Shown here: positions 8,391 to 17,959 of the stretch, piece after piece | How the letters are laid out: each line of letters starts with the position of its first letter | Position numbering within the stretch: the stretch's first letter is position 1 | The notes under the pieces: model-generated | Database searches by the model: none | What the model saw: the letters and a program-made list of their open reading frames with translations, nothing else | What the model was told of the DNA's origin: nothing | NCBI RefSeq assembly: GCF_000768345.1 | Contig: NZ_AVPS01000005.1 | Location: 1 to 64,000 of the forward strand | DNA from: Lysobacter concretionis Ko07 = DSM 16239 | Lineage (GTDB): Bacteria > Pseudomonadota > Gammaproteobacteria > Xanthomonadales > Xanthomonadaceae | Length of the DNA: 64,000 bases | Reading direction: 5' to 3' | Program-made: the position numbers and the translations under genes

Positions 8391-8795
8391 TCAACCGATC
8401 GGAGGTCGGTACCGGTTGTGAAGCGCGGGGGCCGGATGGTCGGCCAAGGCCGGACGCACGGCCAAGATCTGCGGAGCGATGCGCCACCCCTGGGCCGGTG
8501 CCGTAAACGTCGCCAGCAGCCCTGCCGGGCAGGCGACATCGCATGCCGCGCCTGTGCAGCAATCCGCAGCGGCGGAATGGTCGCCAGACAACGGCGCTTG
8601 GGCCGCGGAAGCTGCCGACGTCGAATGCTCCATGCAGGTCGCACCGTCGGTTGGATCGGACGGTAAATCCGGTGTCAAACCGGCCATGGCGGCATGCTGC
8701 ACATGCATCTGCGTGGCCGCCACCGCGAGTCCCGATCCATTGAGGATCAGGGCGATGCAGAGCAGGACACGCAGTAGCAGGTGCTGGGGCGACAT
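8391..8795 (-). CDS. copL: CopL-family metal-binding regulatory protein
   Basis: A 134-residue small exported protein heading the copper operon. It has a signal-like start (LLLRVLLCIALILNGSGLAVAA), a His and Cys-rich centre (TDGATCMEHS, ADCCTGAACDVACPAG) and the C-terminal RPPIG tail typical of CopL. In Xanthomonas, copL lies immediately upstream of copAB and is needed for copper induction; the order copL-copA-copB here matches. A second protein with the same ending lies at 13954-14364. The 114 bases upstream, toward hutG, must hold the operon promoter. Confidence 0.88.
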   Translation of the reverse strand: MSPQHLLLRVLLCIALILNGSGLAVAATQMHVQHAAMAGLTPDLPSDPTDGATCMEHSTSAASAAQAPLSGDHSAAADCCTGAACDVACPAGLLATFTAPAQGWRIAPQILAVRPALADHPAPALHNRYRPPIG

Positions 8796-8909
8796 GTCGG
8801 TTACTTTAACCAGAACACGCCGACGTTGTCAGATATTCCATGAACCGCCGTTCGACTGCGGCCCGGGAGTGCCGCGGAATACTCAGCGAAGCCGCCGGTG
8901 AATGGGTGT

Positions 8910-9818
8910 TCACTGCACCAAGCCGTGTATCAGGCGGGCTGCGACCCGGGCCGTGGCATTGTCCCGATCCAGTGGCGGGCACAGTTCCGCGATATCGCAG
9001 ATCTTCACGCGGCCCGTGCCCAGCGTGGCGGCGATGAACGGCTCCAGCACCTCCATGGCCACGCCCCGGGGATTGGCAGCGCTGACGCCCGGTGCCACCG
9101 CATGGGGAAGGACATCCAGGCAGATGGTCAGGTAGATCGAGTCGGCTGGTTGCAGCCACTGCAGGAGCCGTTCGACCTGCGCGTCTGAGTTTGCCAACGT
9201 CATGTCCTGATCCATCAGGAACCGCGTGCCGGTCTCGCGCGTGGTGTGGAACAGGCGGCGCGTGTTGGACGCGTTGCTGACCCCGAGGCAGACGTAGTCC
9301 AGCGCGATGCCATGCTTTTCGGCGTGCTGGATGGCCTGACGGAACGGGGTTCCGGAGGTGGCGACCGGGCTGTCGCGCAGGTCGAAGTGCGCATCCAGGT
9401 TGACGATGGCGATGCGTCCGGCATCGCGGCTGTTTGCCAGTCCCAGATAACTGGCAAACGCGATTTCATGCCCGCCACCCATGCCGACCGGGAAGTGGCC
9501 ATCCGCGAGCAGCTCCGTCATGCGGTCGGCGTAGCGCTGTTGCGCACTTTCGAGGTCGCCGTCGGTGCAGGCGATGTCGCCAGCGTCATACAACGGGCGC
9601 GAGTGGGCGACCGGCAGATTGGCCAGTGCCTGTCGCAGCGCCGTCGGGCCTTGTGCCGCGCCGGTCCGACCCTGGTTACGGCGCACGCCTTCATCGCTGG
9701 CAAATCCCAGCAGAGCGATGCCCGGCTCGGCGTGGCGCTCCACGGGGCGCACGACCTGATGCCAGCGGAAGGTTTCCGGGTCCGCTTCGTCATCGATTCG
9801 ACCGTGCCAGTTTTTCAT
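8910..9818 (-). CDS. hutG: Formimidoylglutamase HutG (arginase family)
   Basis: A 302-residue ureohydrolase-fold enzyme predicted to split N-formimidoyl-L-glutamate into glutamate and formamide, the last step of the short histidine route. Manganese-site motifs are visible: GMGGGHEIAFA, VNLDAHFDLRD and TICLDVLPHAVAPG. It ends the hutC-U-H-G gene run, 4 bases after hutH. hutI, needed between urocanase and this step, is not in the window. Confidence 0.93.
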   Translation of the reverse strand: MKNWHGRIDDEADPETFRWHQVVRPVERHAEPGIALLGFASDEGVRRNQGRTGAAQGPTALRQALANLPVAHSRPLYDAGDIACTDGDLESAQQRYADRMTELLADGHFPVGMGGGHEIAFASYLGLANSRDAGRIAIVNLDAHFDLRDSPVATSGTPFRQAIQHAEKHGIALDYVCLGVSNASNTRRLFHTTRETGTRFLMDQDMTLANSDAQVERLLQWLQPADSIYLTICLDVLPHAVAPGVSAANPRGVAMEVLEPFIAATLGTGRVKICDIAELCPPLDRDNATARVAARLIHGLVQ

Positions 9819-9822
9819 CGGC

Positions 9823-11367
9823 TCATAAGTCCTTCAGTCGGTCTTTCTGGTCCGGAAATTCCGTGCGCACCAACTCGGCGAGCCGGCCGCTGGCAATCAG
9901 GGTATCGGCCGCTGCAATTTCGGGAGCGAAGTAGCGGTCCTCGTCATACCGGGGGACGACGGATCGCACCAGGTCGAAGGCCTGTTCGAGACGGGCGGAG
10001 GAGCGCAGCGGACGCAGGAAGTCGATGCCCTGGCAGGCCGCCAGCAGTTCGATGGCGACGATGCGTCGCACGTTGATCGCCACATCGCCTGCCTTGCGAG
10101 CTGCGAACGTGGCCATGCTGACGTGATCTTCCTGATTAGCCGATGTCGGCATCGAATCGATGCTGGCCGGATGCGCCAGGGTCTTGTTCTCGCTGGCCAG
10201 TGCTGCCGCCGTCACGTGGGCAATCATGAAACCGGAGTTGATGCCCGGGTTTGCGACCAGGAATGCCGGCAAGCCCGACAGGTGGGCATCAACGAGCAGC
10301 GCGATGCGGCGCTCGGAGAGCGCGCCGATCTCCGAGGTCGCGATGGCGATCTGGTCGGCCGCGAAAGCGACCGGCTCGGCGTGGAAATTTCCGCCGGACA
10401 GGACTTCGCCGGTGTCGGGAAATAGCAGCGGGTTGTCGGAAACCGCATTGGCCTCGATCCACAGGGTGTTGGCCGATTGCCCCAGCAGGTCCCAGCACGC
10501 GCCCATCACCTGCGGCTGGCAGCGCAGGCTGTATGGATCCTGCACGCGTGGATCCCCGGTCCGGTGGGACTCACGGATGGCGCTGCCGTCGAGCAGGTCG
10601 CGGTACAGGCGGGCGACGTGGATCTGGCCGCGCTGTCCGCGCAACGCGTGGATGCGCGCATCGAAGGGCGTGTCCGAGCCGCGGGCGGCATCGACCGTCA
10701 AGGCGCCGGCCAGTACCGCGGCGGCGAATGCCTGCTCGGCCCGGAACAGGGCGACCAAGGCGATGGCGGTGGACACCTGGGTGCCGTTGAGCAGCGCCAG
10801 GCCTTCTTTGGCGCCCAGCTGGATCGGCGTCAGGCCGGCACGACGCAAGCCTTCATCGGCGGGCAGGACTTCGCCGTCGATGCGGACCGATCCCTCGCCC
10901 ATCAGGGCCAGGGTCAGGTGCGCCAGCGGGGCCAGATCGCCGGACGCGCCGACCGAACCCTGGGCCGGAATGCAGGGCCAGACCTGCGCGTTGTACAGCC
11001 CGACCATGCTTTCCAGCAGTTCCCAGCGCACGCCGGAATGCCCGCGCGCCAGCGAGGCGATTTTCAGCGCGAGGATCAAGCGGACGGTGTCATCGTCCAG
11101 CAAGGACCCCACGCCGACGGCATGGGAGCGTACGAGGTTGGTCTGGAGCTGTTCCAACTGGTCGGAGGGAATGTGGATACTGGCAAGCAGGCCAAATCCG
11201 GTATTGATCCCATAGGCCGGAGCGCCGGCGGCGACGATGGCCGCGACCGTGCAGGCAGCCTCGTCGACCCGGGTCTTTGCCGTGGGCGGCAGGGAAACCG
11301 GATCGAACTGCCTGGCAATGGAGCGCAACTGGGACAGCGGAATCTGTCCGGGGGTCAGCATGGGCAT
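9823..11367 (-). CDS. hutH: Histidine ammonia-lyase HutH
   Basis: A 514-residue cytosolic enzyme that removes ammonia from L-histidine to give urocanate. The Ala-Ser-Gly triplet that forms the MIO cofactor is in [12 protein letters not shown], and GSVGASGD is complete. Other family segments seen are [13 protein letters not shown]-like [24 protein letters not shown] and [12 protein letters not shown]. The start ATG at 11367 lies 7 bases after the hutU stop; a second ATG follows two codons later. The length fits the family. Confidence 0.96.
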   Translation of the reverse strand: MPMLTPGQIPLSQLRSIARQFDPVSLPPTAKTRVDEAACTVAAIVAAGAPAYGINTGFGLLASIHIPSDQLEQLQTNLVRSHAVGVGSLLDDDTVRLILALKIASLARGHSGVRWELLESMVGLYNAQVWPCIPAQGSVGASGDLAPLAHLTLALMGEGSVRIDGEVLPADEGLRRAGLTPIQLGAKEGLALLNGTQVSTAIALVALFRAEQAFAAAVLAGALTVDAARGSDTPFDARIHALRGQRGQIHVARLYRDLLDGSAIRESHRTGDPRVQDPYSLRCQPQVMGACWDLLGQSANTLWIEANAVSDNPLLFPDTGEVLSGGNFHAEPVAFAADQIAIATSEIGALSERRIALLVDAHLSGLPAFLVANPGINSGFMIAHVTAAALASENKTLAHPASIDSMPTSANQEDHVSMATFAARKAGDVAINVRRIVAIELLAACQGIDFLRPLRSSARLEQAFDLVRSVVPRYDEDRYFAPEIAAADTLIASGRLAELVRTEFPDQKDRLKDL

Positions 11368-11374
11368 GGGCTGG

Positions 11375-13066
11375 TCATCCAATGATCGAGGGCAGGTTGA
11401 GCTGGTTGTCACGGGCGCACGTCAGTGCCTCGTCGTAGCCGGCATCGGCATGGCGCATGACGCCGGTGGCGGGGTCGTTCCACAACACACGGGCCAACCG
11501 CTTGTCGGCCTCCTCGGTCCCGTCGCAGACGATCACCACACCGGAGTGCTGGGAAAAGCCCATGCCGACGCCGCCGCCGTGGTGCAGGCTCACCCATGTC
11601 GCGCCTCCCGAAACCGCCAGCATCGCGTTGAGCAGCGGCCAATCGGACACCGCGTCGGAGCCATCGCGCATCGCTTCGGTTTCCCGGTTTGGACTGGCCA
11701 CCGAGCCGCAGTCCAGATGGTCCCGGCCGATCACTACGGGCGCTTTCAACTCCCCGGTGCGCACCATCTCGTTGAACGCCAGGGCGGCGAGGTGGCGCTG
11801 TCCCAGGCCGAGCCAGCAGATGCGTGCCGGCAGGCCCTGGAACGCGATGCGCTCGCGCGCCTGGTCGAGCCAGTGATGCAGGTGGGCATCGTCGGGGAAC
11901 AACTCCTTGACCTTGGCATCCGTGCGATAGATGTCTTCGGGATCCCCCGACAACGCCACCCAGCGGAAGGGCCCTTTGCCTTGGCAAAACAGCGGCCGGA
12001 TGCAGGCTGGGACGAAGCCGGGGAAGTCGAACGCGTCCGAGACGCCTTGTTCCAGAGCGACCTGGCGGATGTTGTTGCCGTAGTCGATCGTCGGCACGCC
12101 CATGCGGTGGAAATCGAGCATCGCGCGCACATGTTCGGCGCACGAAGCGGCGGCGGCCGATTGCAGCGCTTTGTGCGCGGAAGCATCAATGCGCGCGGCC
12201 TGCCACTGCGCCGTCGACCAGCCGGAGGGAAGGTATCCGTTGATCAGATCGTGCGCCGAGGTCTGATCCGTGACCGCCGCCGGTGTGGCTCGCCCTTGCC
12301 GGGCTAGTTCGACAAAACGGGGCAGCAACTCCGCCGCGTTGCCGAGCAGGCCCACCGACACCGGCGACGTGGCGTTTTCGACGATGTCCAGCGCCTCGTC
12401 GATGGAGTGGGCCTTTCGATCCAGGTAACGGGTGCGCAATCGAAAATCGATCCGCGACTCCTCGCACTCGATCACGATGCAGCTCGCGCCGGCTAGGCTC
12501 GCCGCCAGTGGTTGGGCACCGCCCATCCCCCCTAAGCCCGCGGTGAGGATCCACTTGCCCGACCAGTCCCCTTGGTAGTGCTGGCGGCCCAGTTCGACAA
12601 AGGTCTCGTAGGTGCCCTGCACGATGCCCTGGGAGCCGATGTAGATCCATGAGCCGGCCGTCATCTGGCCATACATCATCAGCCCCTTGCGATCGAGCTC
12701 ATTGAAGTGCTCCCAGGTCGCCCAATGCGGGACCAGGTTGGAGTTGGCCAGCAGGACCCGTGGCGCATCGGAATGGGTCCGGAACACGCCCACCGGTTTG
12801 CCCGACTGGACCAGCAGGGTCTCGTCGGCTTCTAGTGCCCGCAGGGATGACAGGATGCGGTCGAAGCTGGGCCAGTCGCGTGCCGCCTTGCCGATGCCGC
12901 CGTAGACCACCAACTCGTCGGGACGTTCGGCGACTTCGGGGTCTAGGTTGTTCTGCAGCATCCGGTAGGCCGCTTCGGTCAACCATGACTTGCACGACAA
13001 CGCGGTGCCCCGCGGACTGCGCACGGTGCGCGGGCCCGGAACCGCCGGACTGAGGCCAGTGTCCAT
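11375..13066 (-). CDS. hutU: Urocanate hydratase HutU
   Basis: A 563-residue NAD-dependent urocanase that converts urocanate to imidazolone propionate. Family segments are [28 protein letters not shown] (dinucleotide binding), [29 protein letters not shown] and [14 protein letters not shown] placed the start at the ATG at 13066 because GGAG stands 6 bases ahead of it. An ATG at 13078 that overlaps the hutC stop (TAATG) would add four residues and is also possible. The gene lies between hutC and hutH. Confidence 0.95.
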   Translation of the reverse strand: MDTGLSPAVPGPRTVRSPRGTALSCKSWLTEAAYRMLQNNLDPEVAERPDELVVYGGIGKAARDWPSFDRILSSLRALEADETLLVQSGKPVGVFRTHSDAPRVLLANSNLVPHWATWEHFNELDRKGLMMYGQMTAGSWIYIGSQGIVQGTYETFVELGRQHYQGDWSGKWILTAGLGGMGGAQPLAASLAGASCIVIECEESRIDFRLRTRYLDRKAHSIDEALDIVENATSPVSVGLLGNAAELLPRFVELARQGRATPAAVTDQTSAHDLINGYLPSGWSTAQWQAARIDASAHKALQSAAAASCAEHVRAMLDFHRMGVPTIDYGNNIRQVALEQGVSDAFDFPGFVPACIRPLFCQGKGPFRWVALSGDPEDIYRTDAKVKELFPDDAHLHHWLDQARERIAFQGLPARICWLGLGQRHLAALAFNEMVRTGELKAPVVIGRDHLDCGSVASPNRETEAMRDGSDAVSDWPLLNAMLAVSGGATWVSLHHGGGVGMGFSQHSGVVIVCDGTEEADKRLARVLWNDPATGVMRHADAGYDEALTCARDNQLNLPSIIG

Positions 13067-13077
13067 CGATAACTCCA

Positions 13078-13803
13078 TTAGGAATGGGGCGCGTTGCCCA
13101 CGTGGAAAGTGCCAACGAAGCGGTAGTTGGCAGCGGGGTGTGCAAGACGTACGAAACTGGCCACCCGCCCGCGCGACCAGGTCCGCCGGCTCAGGGTCAG
13201 CAGCGGATCGCCAGCGACGATCTGCAGCAACTTGGCGGTGCCCTTGTTGGCCAGTTCGGCTTCGATCGTGTGTTCGGTTCGCTCAAGCGGTGCCGTGCGG
13301 GTCAGGTACTCGTGCGGGGTCTCGATGGTGAAATCGACCTGGAGGTACTCCGGCGCGCTGGCGGGATTGACGAAGCGGTCTTCGAGTTGGAGAGGCTTGC
13401 CATCGGCCAGATGAAGCAACCGCGAATGAAACAGCTCGCTGCCCGCCGGCAGGGAAAACTCCCGTGCCAAGGGCGCACGCGCCTCGATCGATTCGCGCAC
13501 CAGAACGCTGACCACGTGGAGCTGCCCGCGTGCGCGGATCTCGTCGCGGATCGAGCGGACCTCGAACATCGGCGACTCGACTTTCGGCACGGCGACAAAG
13601 GTCCCCACGCCCTGCACCCGGAGGACCACGTCGGAGTCGCTGAGTTCGCGGATCGCACGGTTCACGGTCATGCGTGAAACGCCGAACTGGAGCACCAGAT
13701 CGTTCTCGCTTGGGATCCGACTGTGCGGCGGCCAGACGCCACTGGTGATCTGGCCGAGGATGTACTGCTTCAGCTTTGCGTATTCGGGCTGTGGCTTTTC
13801 CAT
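13078..13803 (-). CDS. hutC: Histidine utilisation repressor HutC (GntR family)
   Basis: A 241-residue GntR/HutC regulator. The N-terminal winged helix covers about residues 7-75 ([36 protein letters not shown]). The C-terminal UTRA effector domain is about 95-235 and should sense urocanate (family knowledge). Family segments [14 protein letters not shown] and [11 protein letters not shown] fit HutC rather than other GntR types. It is first in the hut run and its stop overlaps the possible hutU ATG at 13078. Two GTATAGACA-type sites in the adjacent upstream region suggest autorepression. Confidence 0.93.
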   Translation of the reverse strand: MEKPQPEYAKLKQYILGQITSGVWPPHSRIPSENDLVLQFGVSRMTVNRAIRELSDSDVVLRVQGVGTFVAVPKVESPMFEVRSIRDEIRARGQLHVVSVLVRESIEARAPLAREFSLPAGSELFHSRLLHLADGKPLQLEDRFVNPASAPEYLQVDFTIETPHEYLTRTAPLERTEHTIEAELANKGTAKLLQIVAGDPLLTLSRRTWSRGRVASFVRLAHPAANYRFVGTFHVGNAPHS

Positions 13804-13817
13804 GAACTCAGCATGGC

Positions 13818-13829
13818 ATGTCTATACAT
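13818..13829. promoter_or_regulatory. Candidate HutC operator 1
   Basis: ATGTCTATACAT lies 15 bases upstream of the hutC start. Its outer four bases are a perfect palindrome (ATGT/ACAT) and its complement reads TGTATAGACA, similar to HutC/GntR half-sites. A related site occurs at 13921-13933. Confidence 0.5.
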
Positions 13830-13920
13830 CTTGTGGAAGACACGCCGAAACCATTCGCAGGGGTCTGGAGATTCCATAGAGAAATCCAGTTGACACTCGA
13901 TCTTTGGACGTGGTACTTGG

Positions 13921-13933
13921 TGGTATAGACAAC
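13921..13933. promoter_or_regulatory. Candidate HutC operator 2
   Basis: TGGTATAGACAAC shares GTATAGACA with the complement of the site at 13818-13829, about 100 bases away and in the divergent region between hutC and the CopL-like gene. It could let HutC also affect the plus-strand cassette, or be the main hut promoter site. This is inference from sequence similarity only. Confidence 0.42.
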
Positions 13934-13953
13934 CGAAGGATCGCCGTATTCCG

Positions 13954-14364
13954 ATGCGTCATCTCCCGCTACTGCTGCGTTGCCTGATCGTCCTGGCGTT
14001 CTGCCTCGACGGCACCGCAATGGCGTGGCAAAAGAGCGCGATGGCGGCTGGCGCAGTTCATCACGGCCATGCCGCCACTGGCGGGCACGAAGCCGCAGGC
14101 CATGGACCGGATATGGATACGGTTGCGGTACTGGATCAGGATCACGCAGATACGACTGCGCCGGTCCCCACGGACGCCATGCACGAGGACTGCGACTGCA
14201 GTGAAACCGGGTGCGACTGCGCTTGCGGCTTCGGTACCTTTGCGCTGGCCAGAGGCATTCCGCATGTCGATACGCTCTGGATCGGCTTCGTGCCAGTCTC
14301 CGGTGACCTGACCGCCGCTCGCAAAGGCGTAGCGTCCTCACTCTTTCGACCTCCCATCGGTTGA
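13954..14364 (+). CDS. CopL-like exported His/Cys-rich protein
   Basis: A 136-residue protein with a signal-like start (LLLRCLIVLAFCLDGTAMA), His-rich and Asp/Glu-rich centre (VHHGHAATGGHEAAGHG), a Cys cluster (EDCDCSETGCDCACGFG) and the C-terminus LFRPPIG. The ending and overall design match the copL product at 8391-8795, so I read it as a CopL-family paralogue that binds metal in the periplasm. It stands 109 bases upstream of a TonB-dependent receptor gene on the same strand, which suggests it senses or buffers the receptor's metal cargo. The overlap with histidine genes upstream is none; the region is divergent. Confidence 0.72.
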   Translation: MRHLPLLLRCLIVLAFCLDGTAMAWQKSAMAAGAVHHGHAATGGHEAAGHGPDMDTVAVLDQDHADTTAPVPTDAMHEDCDCSETGCDCACGFGTFALARGIPHVDTLWIGFVPVSGDLTAARKGVASSLFRPPIG

Positions 14365-14473
14365 CCTTGTCCGGCTGCCCATGTGGCGGCCTCCTTCGCT
14401 GCGGGTTCCGGTTGTCAAAGCCGCCCCGGATCGTGCCGACAAGTTCAGAAAATCACTGTTTGGGGAGTTCATC

Positions 14474-17191
14474 ATGTTCTGTAAGCGCAACCATCTCGCG
14501 CTGGCGATCGGCGCGTTGCTGTCCGCCGGCATCATTGCCAACGCATCCGCCCAGTCCGCGGACGAAAGCACGCCGTCAAAAGCGACCACGCTGGATGCGG
14601 TGACGGTTACCGGCAGCCACATCAAGCGTGCGGCGATCTCGGGCGTTGGCCCGGTAACCGTCATCGATGCCGAAACCATTGAGCGCTCGGGTGCCATTTC
14701 CGTCGAAACCCTGTTGCAGCGGTTGCCTGCATCGGCGGGGTTTGCAGGCAGCCAGACCAACGCGTACTGGGCGGGCAACGGCTACGGGACGACGCAGGTC
14801 AACCTGCGCGGGCTGGGCATCAACCGCACGCTGGTTCTGTTGAATGGTCGCCGGATCGTGAATGGTGGTACCGGAGCCAACAGCTCGGTGGACCTCAACA
14901 TCATTCCGGTGGCGCTGATCGAGCGTATCGAAGTACTGAAAGACGGTGCGTCCGCCATTTACGGTGCTGACGCCGTCGCCGGCGTGGTGAATATCATCAC
15001 CAAGCAGAACTTCGAAGGGGTCGAGGCATCCATCCGCTATGGCCAGACGTTCCAGCAGGACGGCGAAGAAGGTGCCGTGGATGTGGCGTGGGGTGTGAAC
15101 TCGGATCGAGGCTCGTTGATGGCCGCCATCAACTACTCCGAAAGTGGCACGGTCAACATGGCGGATCGGGCTGCCTGCGGCTTGGGCGAAGTCGACGGGA
15201 AACTCGAATGCGTGGGAAGTTCCAGCACCATCGGTGGTCGTGCGCTGTTGCCCGATGGCACGCGCATCAACTTTAACCAGGACCCCAACGGGGACGGTGA
15301 CTTCTACGAGGCCTATTCACCGGAGAAGCACAACCAGAATGCATATCCGGCGCTCAATGCCGTCAACCCGATCAAGCGATTGAGCTTCAGCGCATTCGGC
15401 GACTACGCACTTACGGACAATGTCCGGGGCTTCGCCGAGCTGATGTACACCAACCGCCAGTCGGATCAGTTGGCGACGCCTGGCACGCTCGGGATCTATC
15501 GCGCAATCGATATCGCCGCAGATCATCCAACCAACCCCACCGGACAGGACATCGTGTTGCAGCGGCGCAGCCTGAAAGAAGGCGGCAACCGCGAGTTCTA
15601 TCAGGACGTGAACACGTTTCGCACGGTACTCGGGGTGGAGGGTGGCATCGGGACCTACTGGGACTGGTCGATGGCGATCAATTGGGGCCGCAACACGGGC
15701 GACGACGGTTCCACCAAAGTCGCCAACCTGGATCGCTTCGACGACACCATGGACACGTCCTTGTGCAGCAATGCACCGGGTGCAGCCGTCCCGTGCGGTG
15801 ATTACCTAGGATACGGCGATGTCTCCCAAGAGGTGCTCGATTACATTCTGTACACCTCGCGCGACGTAGGTGGAAACGAGCAGAAGAGCTTCACCGCGAA
15901 CGTGAGTGGTCAGCTGTTCGAGCTGCCTGCCGGTTGGGTGGGCATGGCGACTGGTGTGGAAGTCCGCCGTGAAAGCGGGTGGCGCAACCCGGATCCGCTG
16001 ACCGTGCTTGGCATGGCCAACACCAACCGGCAGGATCCCATTGCTGGCGAATACACCGCGAAAGAGGCATTCGTGGAGATCGCGATCCCGCTCCTCCGCG
16101 ACAAGTTCCTGGCGCAGTCTGTGACGTTGAACACGGCGTTTCGCTACTCCGATTACGACATCTTCGGGGCAGACACCAACTACAAGGTCGGTCTGGACTG
16201 GGAGCTCGTGCCATCGCTGAAAATGCGCGCGAACTATTCAACGGCGTTCCGTATCCCCAATGTGCCGGAGCTGTTTGGCGGCGTTTCGGAAGGGGGCCTG
16301 ACTACCACCGATCCCTGCAGCGGTTGGGCTAACCTGCCTTCCTCCTCGGTGGTCTATCAAAATTGCCAGGCATCGGGCGTGCCAGTGGGCTTTACGCAGT
16401 TGGGCAAGGCGATCCAGACCACGGTTGGCGGCAATCCCAATCTGGAACCGGAGGATGCGGAAACGCTGACGGTTGGTGCGGTCTGGATGCCCACATTCGT
16501 GGACGACCTCACTCTTACGCTGGACTATTTCAACATCAAGATTGACAACGCGATTCAGGGAATTCCCGGGTCCACCAAATTGGCAGTTTGTTACAACACA
16601 CCCGGGCTGGCCCATCAGTTTTGCAGCGCGTCCAACTTCACCCGCAATTCGCTCACCGGCGAGATCGATTACCTGTCTGCCCAGCCCGTGAATGCGGCCA
16701 GTGAGCGCGTGTCAGGCATCGATATCGGCGCCCTGTACCAATTCGACTTGGCTGGGATGAGGGCGAGCCTCAGCATCGATACGTCATACCTGAAAAACTA
16801 CGATGTCCGTCCGTTCCCGTCCGCAGAAGAGATCCAGTACGCCGGCAAGATTACCGGGGGCAGCGGTAGCTATACCCAGTGGCGCTCGTTCGGATCGTTG
16901 ACTCTGGAGCAGGGGCCGTGGTCGGGTTCCTACAGCATCCAGTACATCGGTTCGGCGGACGACATCAACGCGTCGAGGGGCGACATCGGAGACCACGTGT
17001 CGAGCTTGAGCTACCACAACGCCCAGGCAAAGTACTCGTTCAACAAGTCCGCCGACATCGTTTTTGGTATCGACAATCTCTGGGACAAGAAGGCTCCATT
17101 CATCCAGAGCTACACCGATGCGAACACCGACACGATGACCTACGACCTGCTCGGTCGTCGCTGGAACGCGAAGCTCACCTACCGCTGGTGA
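14474..17191 (+). CDS. TonB-dependent outer-membrane receptor
   Basis: A 905-residue receptor. It has a signal peptide (SAGIIANASAQS), a TonB-box-like TLDAVTVTGSHIKR, and a plug domain at about residues 45-165 (GVGPVTVIDAETIERSG, VNLRGLGINRTLVLLNGRR, IEVLKDGASAIYGADAVAGVVNI). A 22-strand barrel follows, ending in an aromatic residue (KLTYRW). The start ATG at 14474 follows GGGGAG by 7 bases; an upstream in-frame Met would precede the signal with a non-signal lead. The SHIKR/YGADAVAGVVN style is common in Xanthomonad receptors for varied ligands, so the ligand cannot be read from it. The downstream PepSY reductases suggest a metal complex that is reduced after uptake. Confidence 0.93.
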   Translation: MFCKRNHLALAIGALLSAGIIANASAQSADESTPSKATTLDAVTVTGSHIKRAAISGVGPVTVIDAETIERSGAISVETLLQRLPASAGFAGSQTNAYWAGNGYGTTQVNLRGLGINRTLVLLNGRRIVNGGTGANSSVDLNIIPVALIERIEVLKDGASAIYGADAVAGVVNIITKQNFEGVEASIRYGQTFQQDGEEGAVDVAWGVNSDRGSLMAAINYSESGTVNMADRAACGLGEVDGKLECVGSSSTIGGRALLPDGTRINFNQDPNGDGDFYEAYSPEKHNQNAYPALNAVNPIKRLSFSAFGDYALTDNVRGFAELMYTNRQSDQLATPGTLGIYRAIDIAADHPTNPTGQDIVLQRRSLKEGGNREFYQDVNTFRTVLGVEGGIGTYWDWSMAINWGRNTGDDGSTKVANLDRFDDTMDTSLCSNAPGAAVPCGDYLGYGDVSQEVLDYILYTSRDVGGNEQKSFTANVSGQLFELPAGWVGMATGVEVRRESGWRNPDPLTVLGMANTNRQDPIAGEYTAKEAFVEIAIPLLRDKFLAQSVTLNTAFRYSDYDIFGADTNYKVGLDWELVPSLKMRANYSTAFRIPNVPELFGGVSEGGLTTTDPCSGWANLPSSSVVYQNCQASGVPVGFTQLGKAIQTTVGGNPNLEPEDAETLTVGAVWMPTFVDDLTLTLDYFNIKIDNAIQGIPGSTKLAVCYNTPGLAHQFCSASNFTRNSLTGEIDYLSAQPVNAASERVSGIDIGALYQFDLAGMRASLSIDTSYLKNYDVRPFPSAEEIQYAGKITGGSGSYTQWRSFGSLTLEQGPWSGSYSIQYIGSADDINASRGDIGDHVSSLSYHNAQAKYSFNKSADIVFGIDNLWDKKAPFIQSYTDANTDTMTYDLLGRRWNAKLTYRW

Positions 17192-17201
17192 CCGGCTCAA
17201 C

Positions 17202-17226
17202 CCTCTCCGGCGACCAAGCCGGAGGG
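17202..17226 (+). terminator. GC-rich hairpin after the TonB receptor gene
   Basis: CCTCTCCGGC and GCCGGAGGGG pair with one mismatch around a 6-base loop just after the receptor stop. There is no T-run, so it may be an attenuator that lowers expression of the two PepSY genes or a stabilising 3' structure. Confidence 0.4.
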
Positions 17227-17266
17227 GTGACGTTCCCTTCTTCGCGGCATCCGTCAGGAATCAACT

Positions 17267-17959
17267 ATGAAACCCGCATTCTGGGCCCGTCGGGCTCACA
17301 AGTGGATCGCCTTGGTCATCGGCGTGCAGGCGCTGCTGTGGTCAATAGGCGGGCTGTACATGACCGCCATGTCGATCGACTTCATCCATGGCGACCACCT
17401 CAATCACGTAGCGGCGGAGCCGCTCCCGAAACAGGGCGACCTGGTCGATCCTGCCGTCATCGCTGCAAGGTATCCGGCAATGAACGGCTTCCGCCTCAAG
17501 CGGCTGCTGGGTGAGCCGATCTATGAAGTCCACCATGCCGGTGGCGTGGACCTGGTTGATGCGGTCACTGGCCGGTTGAGCGGGCCGATCGACGAGGAAA
17601 AGGCGCGGCAACTGGCGTTGTCGGCCTATCAGGGCGATGCGCCGCTGGAATCGTTGCAGTTGCTCGACAAGGCACCACAGGAGGTGGGCACCCGACCGGT
17701 GCCGATGTGGCAGGCGCGATTCGGCGACAGCGGCAATACCGCTCTGTACTTCTCGCCACAAACGGGAAACCTGCTGGCCACCCGGCACACGTATTGGCGG
17801 GTGTTCGACTTCCTCTGGATGCTCCACATCATGGATTATGAGCAGCGCTCGGACGTCAACAACACGTTGTTGCGCGTTGCCGCCTCCGTGGCCCTTCTGT
17901 TCATGCTCAGCGGGGTGTGGTTGCTGTTCTACAGCTTTCGCAGGAGGTCGGCGGCATGA
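17267..17959 (+). CDS. PepSY-domain membrane protein
   Basis: A 230-residue inner-membrane protein with an N-terminal helix (WIALVIGVQALLWSIGGLYM), a periplasmic part with a PepSY-like region (about residues 70-150, including LLGEPIYEVHHAGGVDLVDAVTGRLSGPI) and a C-terminal helix (VAASVALLFMLSGVWLLFYSF). It carries conserved HKWIAL near the start and WMLHIMDY before the last helix, as in PepSY-TM proteins that accompany TonB receptors and ferric reductases. The stop overlaps the next gene's ATG by 3 bases. It and its neighbour look like a reductase pair, but no redox centre is seen in this subunit. Confidence 0.83.
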   Translation: MKPAFWARRAHKWIALVIGVQALLWSIGGLYMTAMSIDFIHGDHLNHVAAEPLPKQGDLVDPAVIAARYPAMNGFRLKRLLGEPIYEVHHAGGVDLVDAVTGRLSGPIDEEKARQLALSAYQGDAPLESLQLLDKAPQEVGTRPVPMWQARFGDSGNTALYFSPQTGNLLATRHTYWRVFDFLWMLHIMDYEQRSDVNNTLLRVAASVALLFMLSGVWLLFYSFRRRSAA

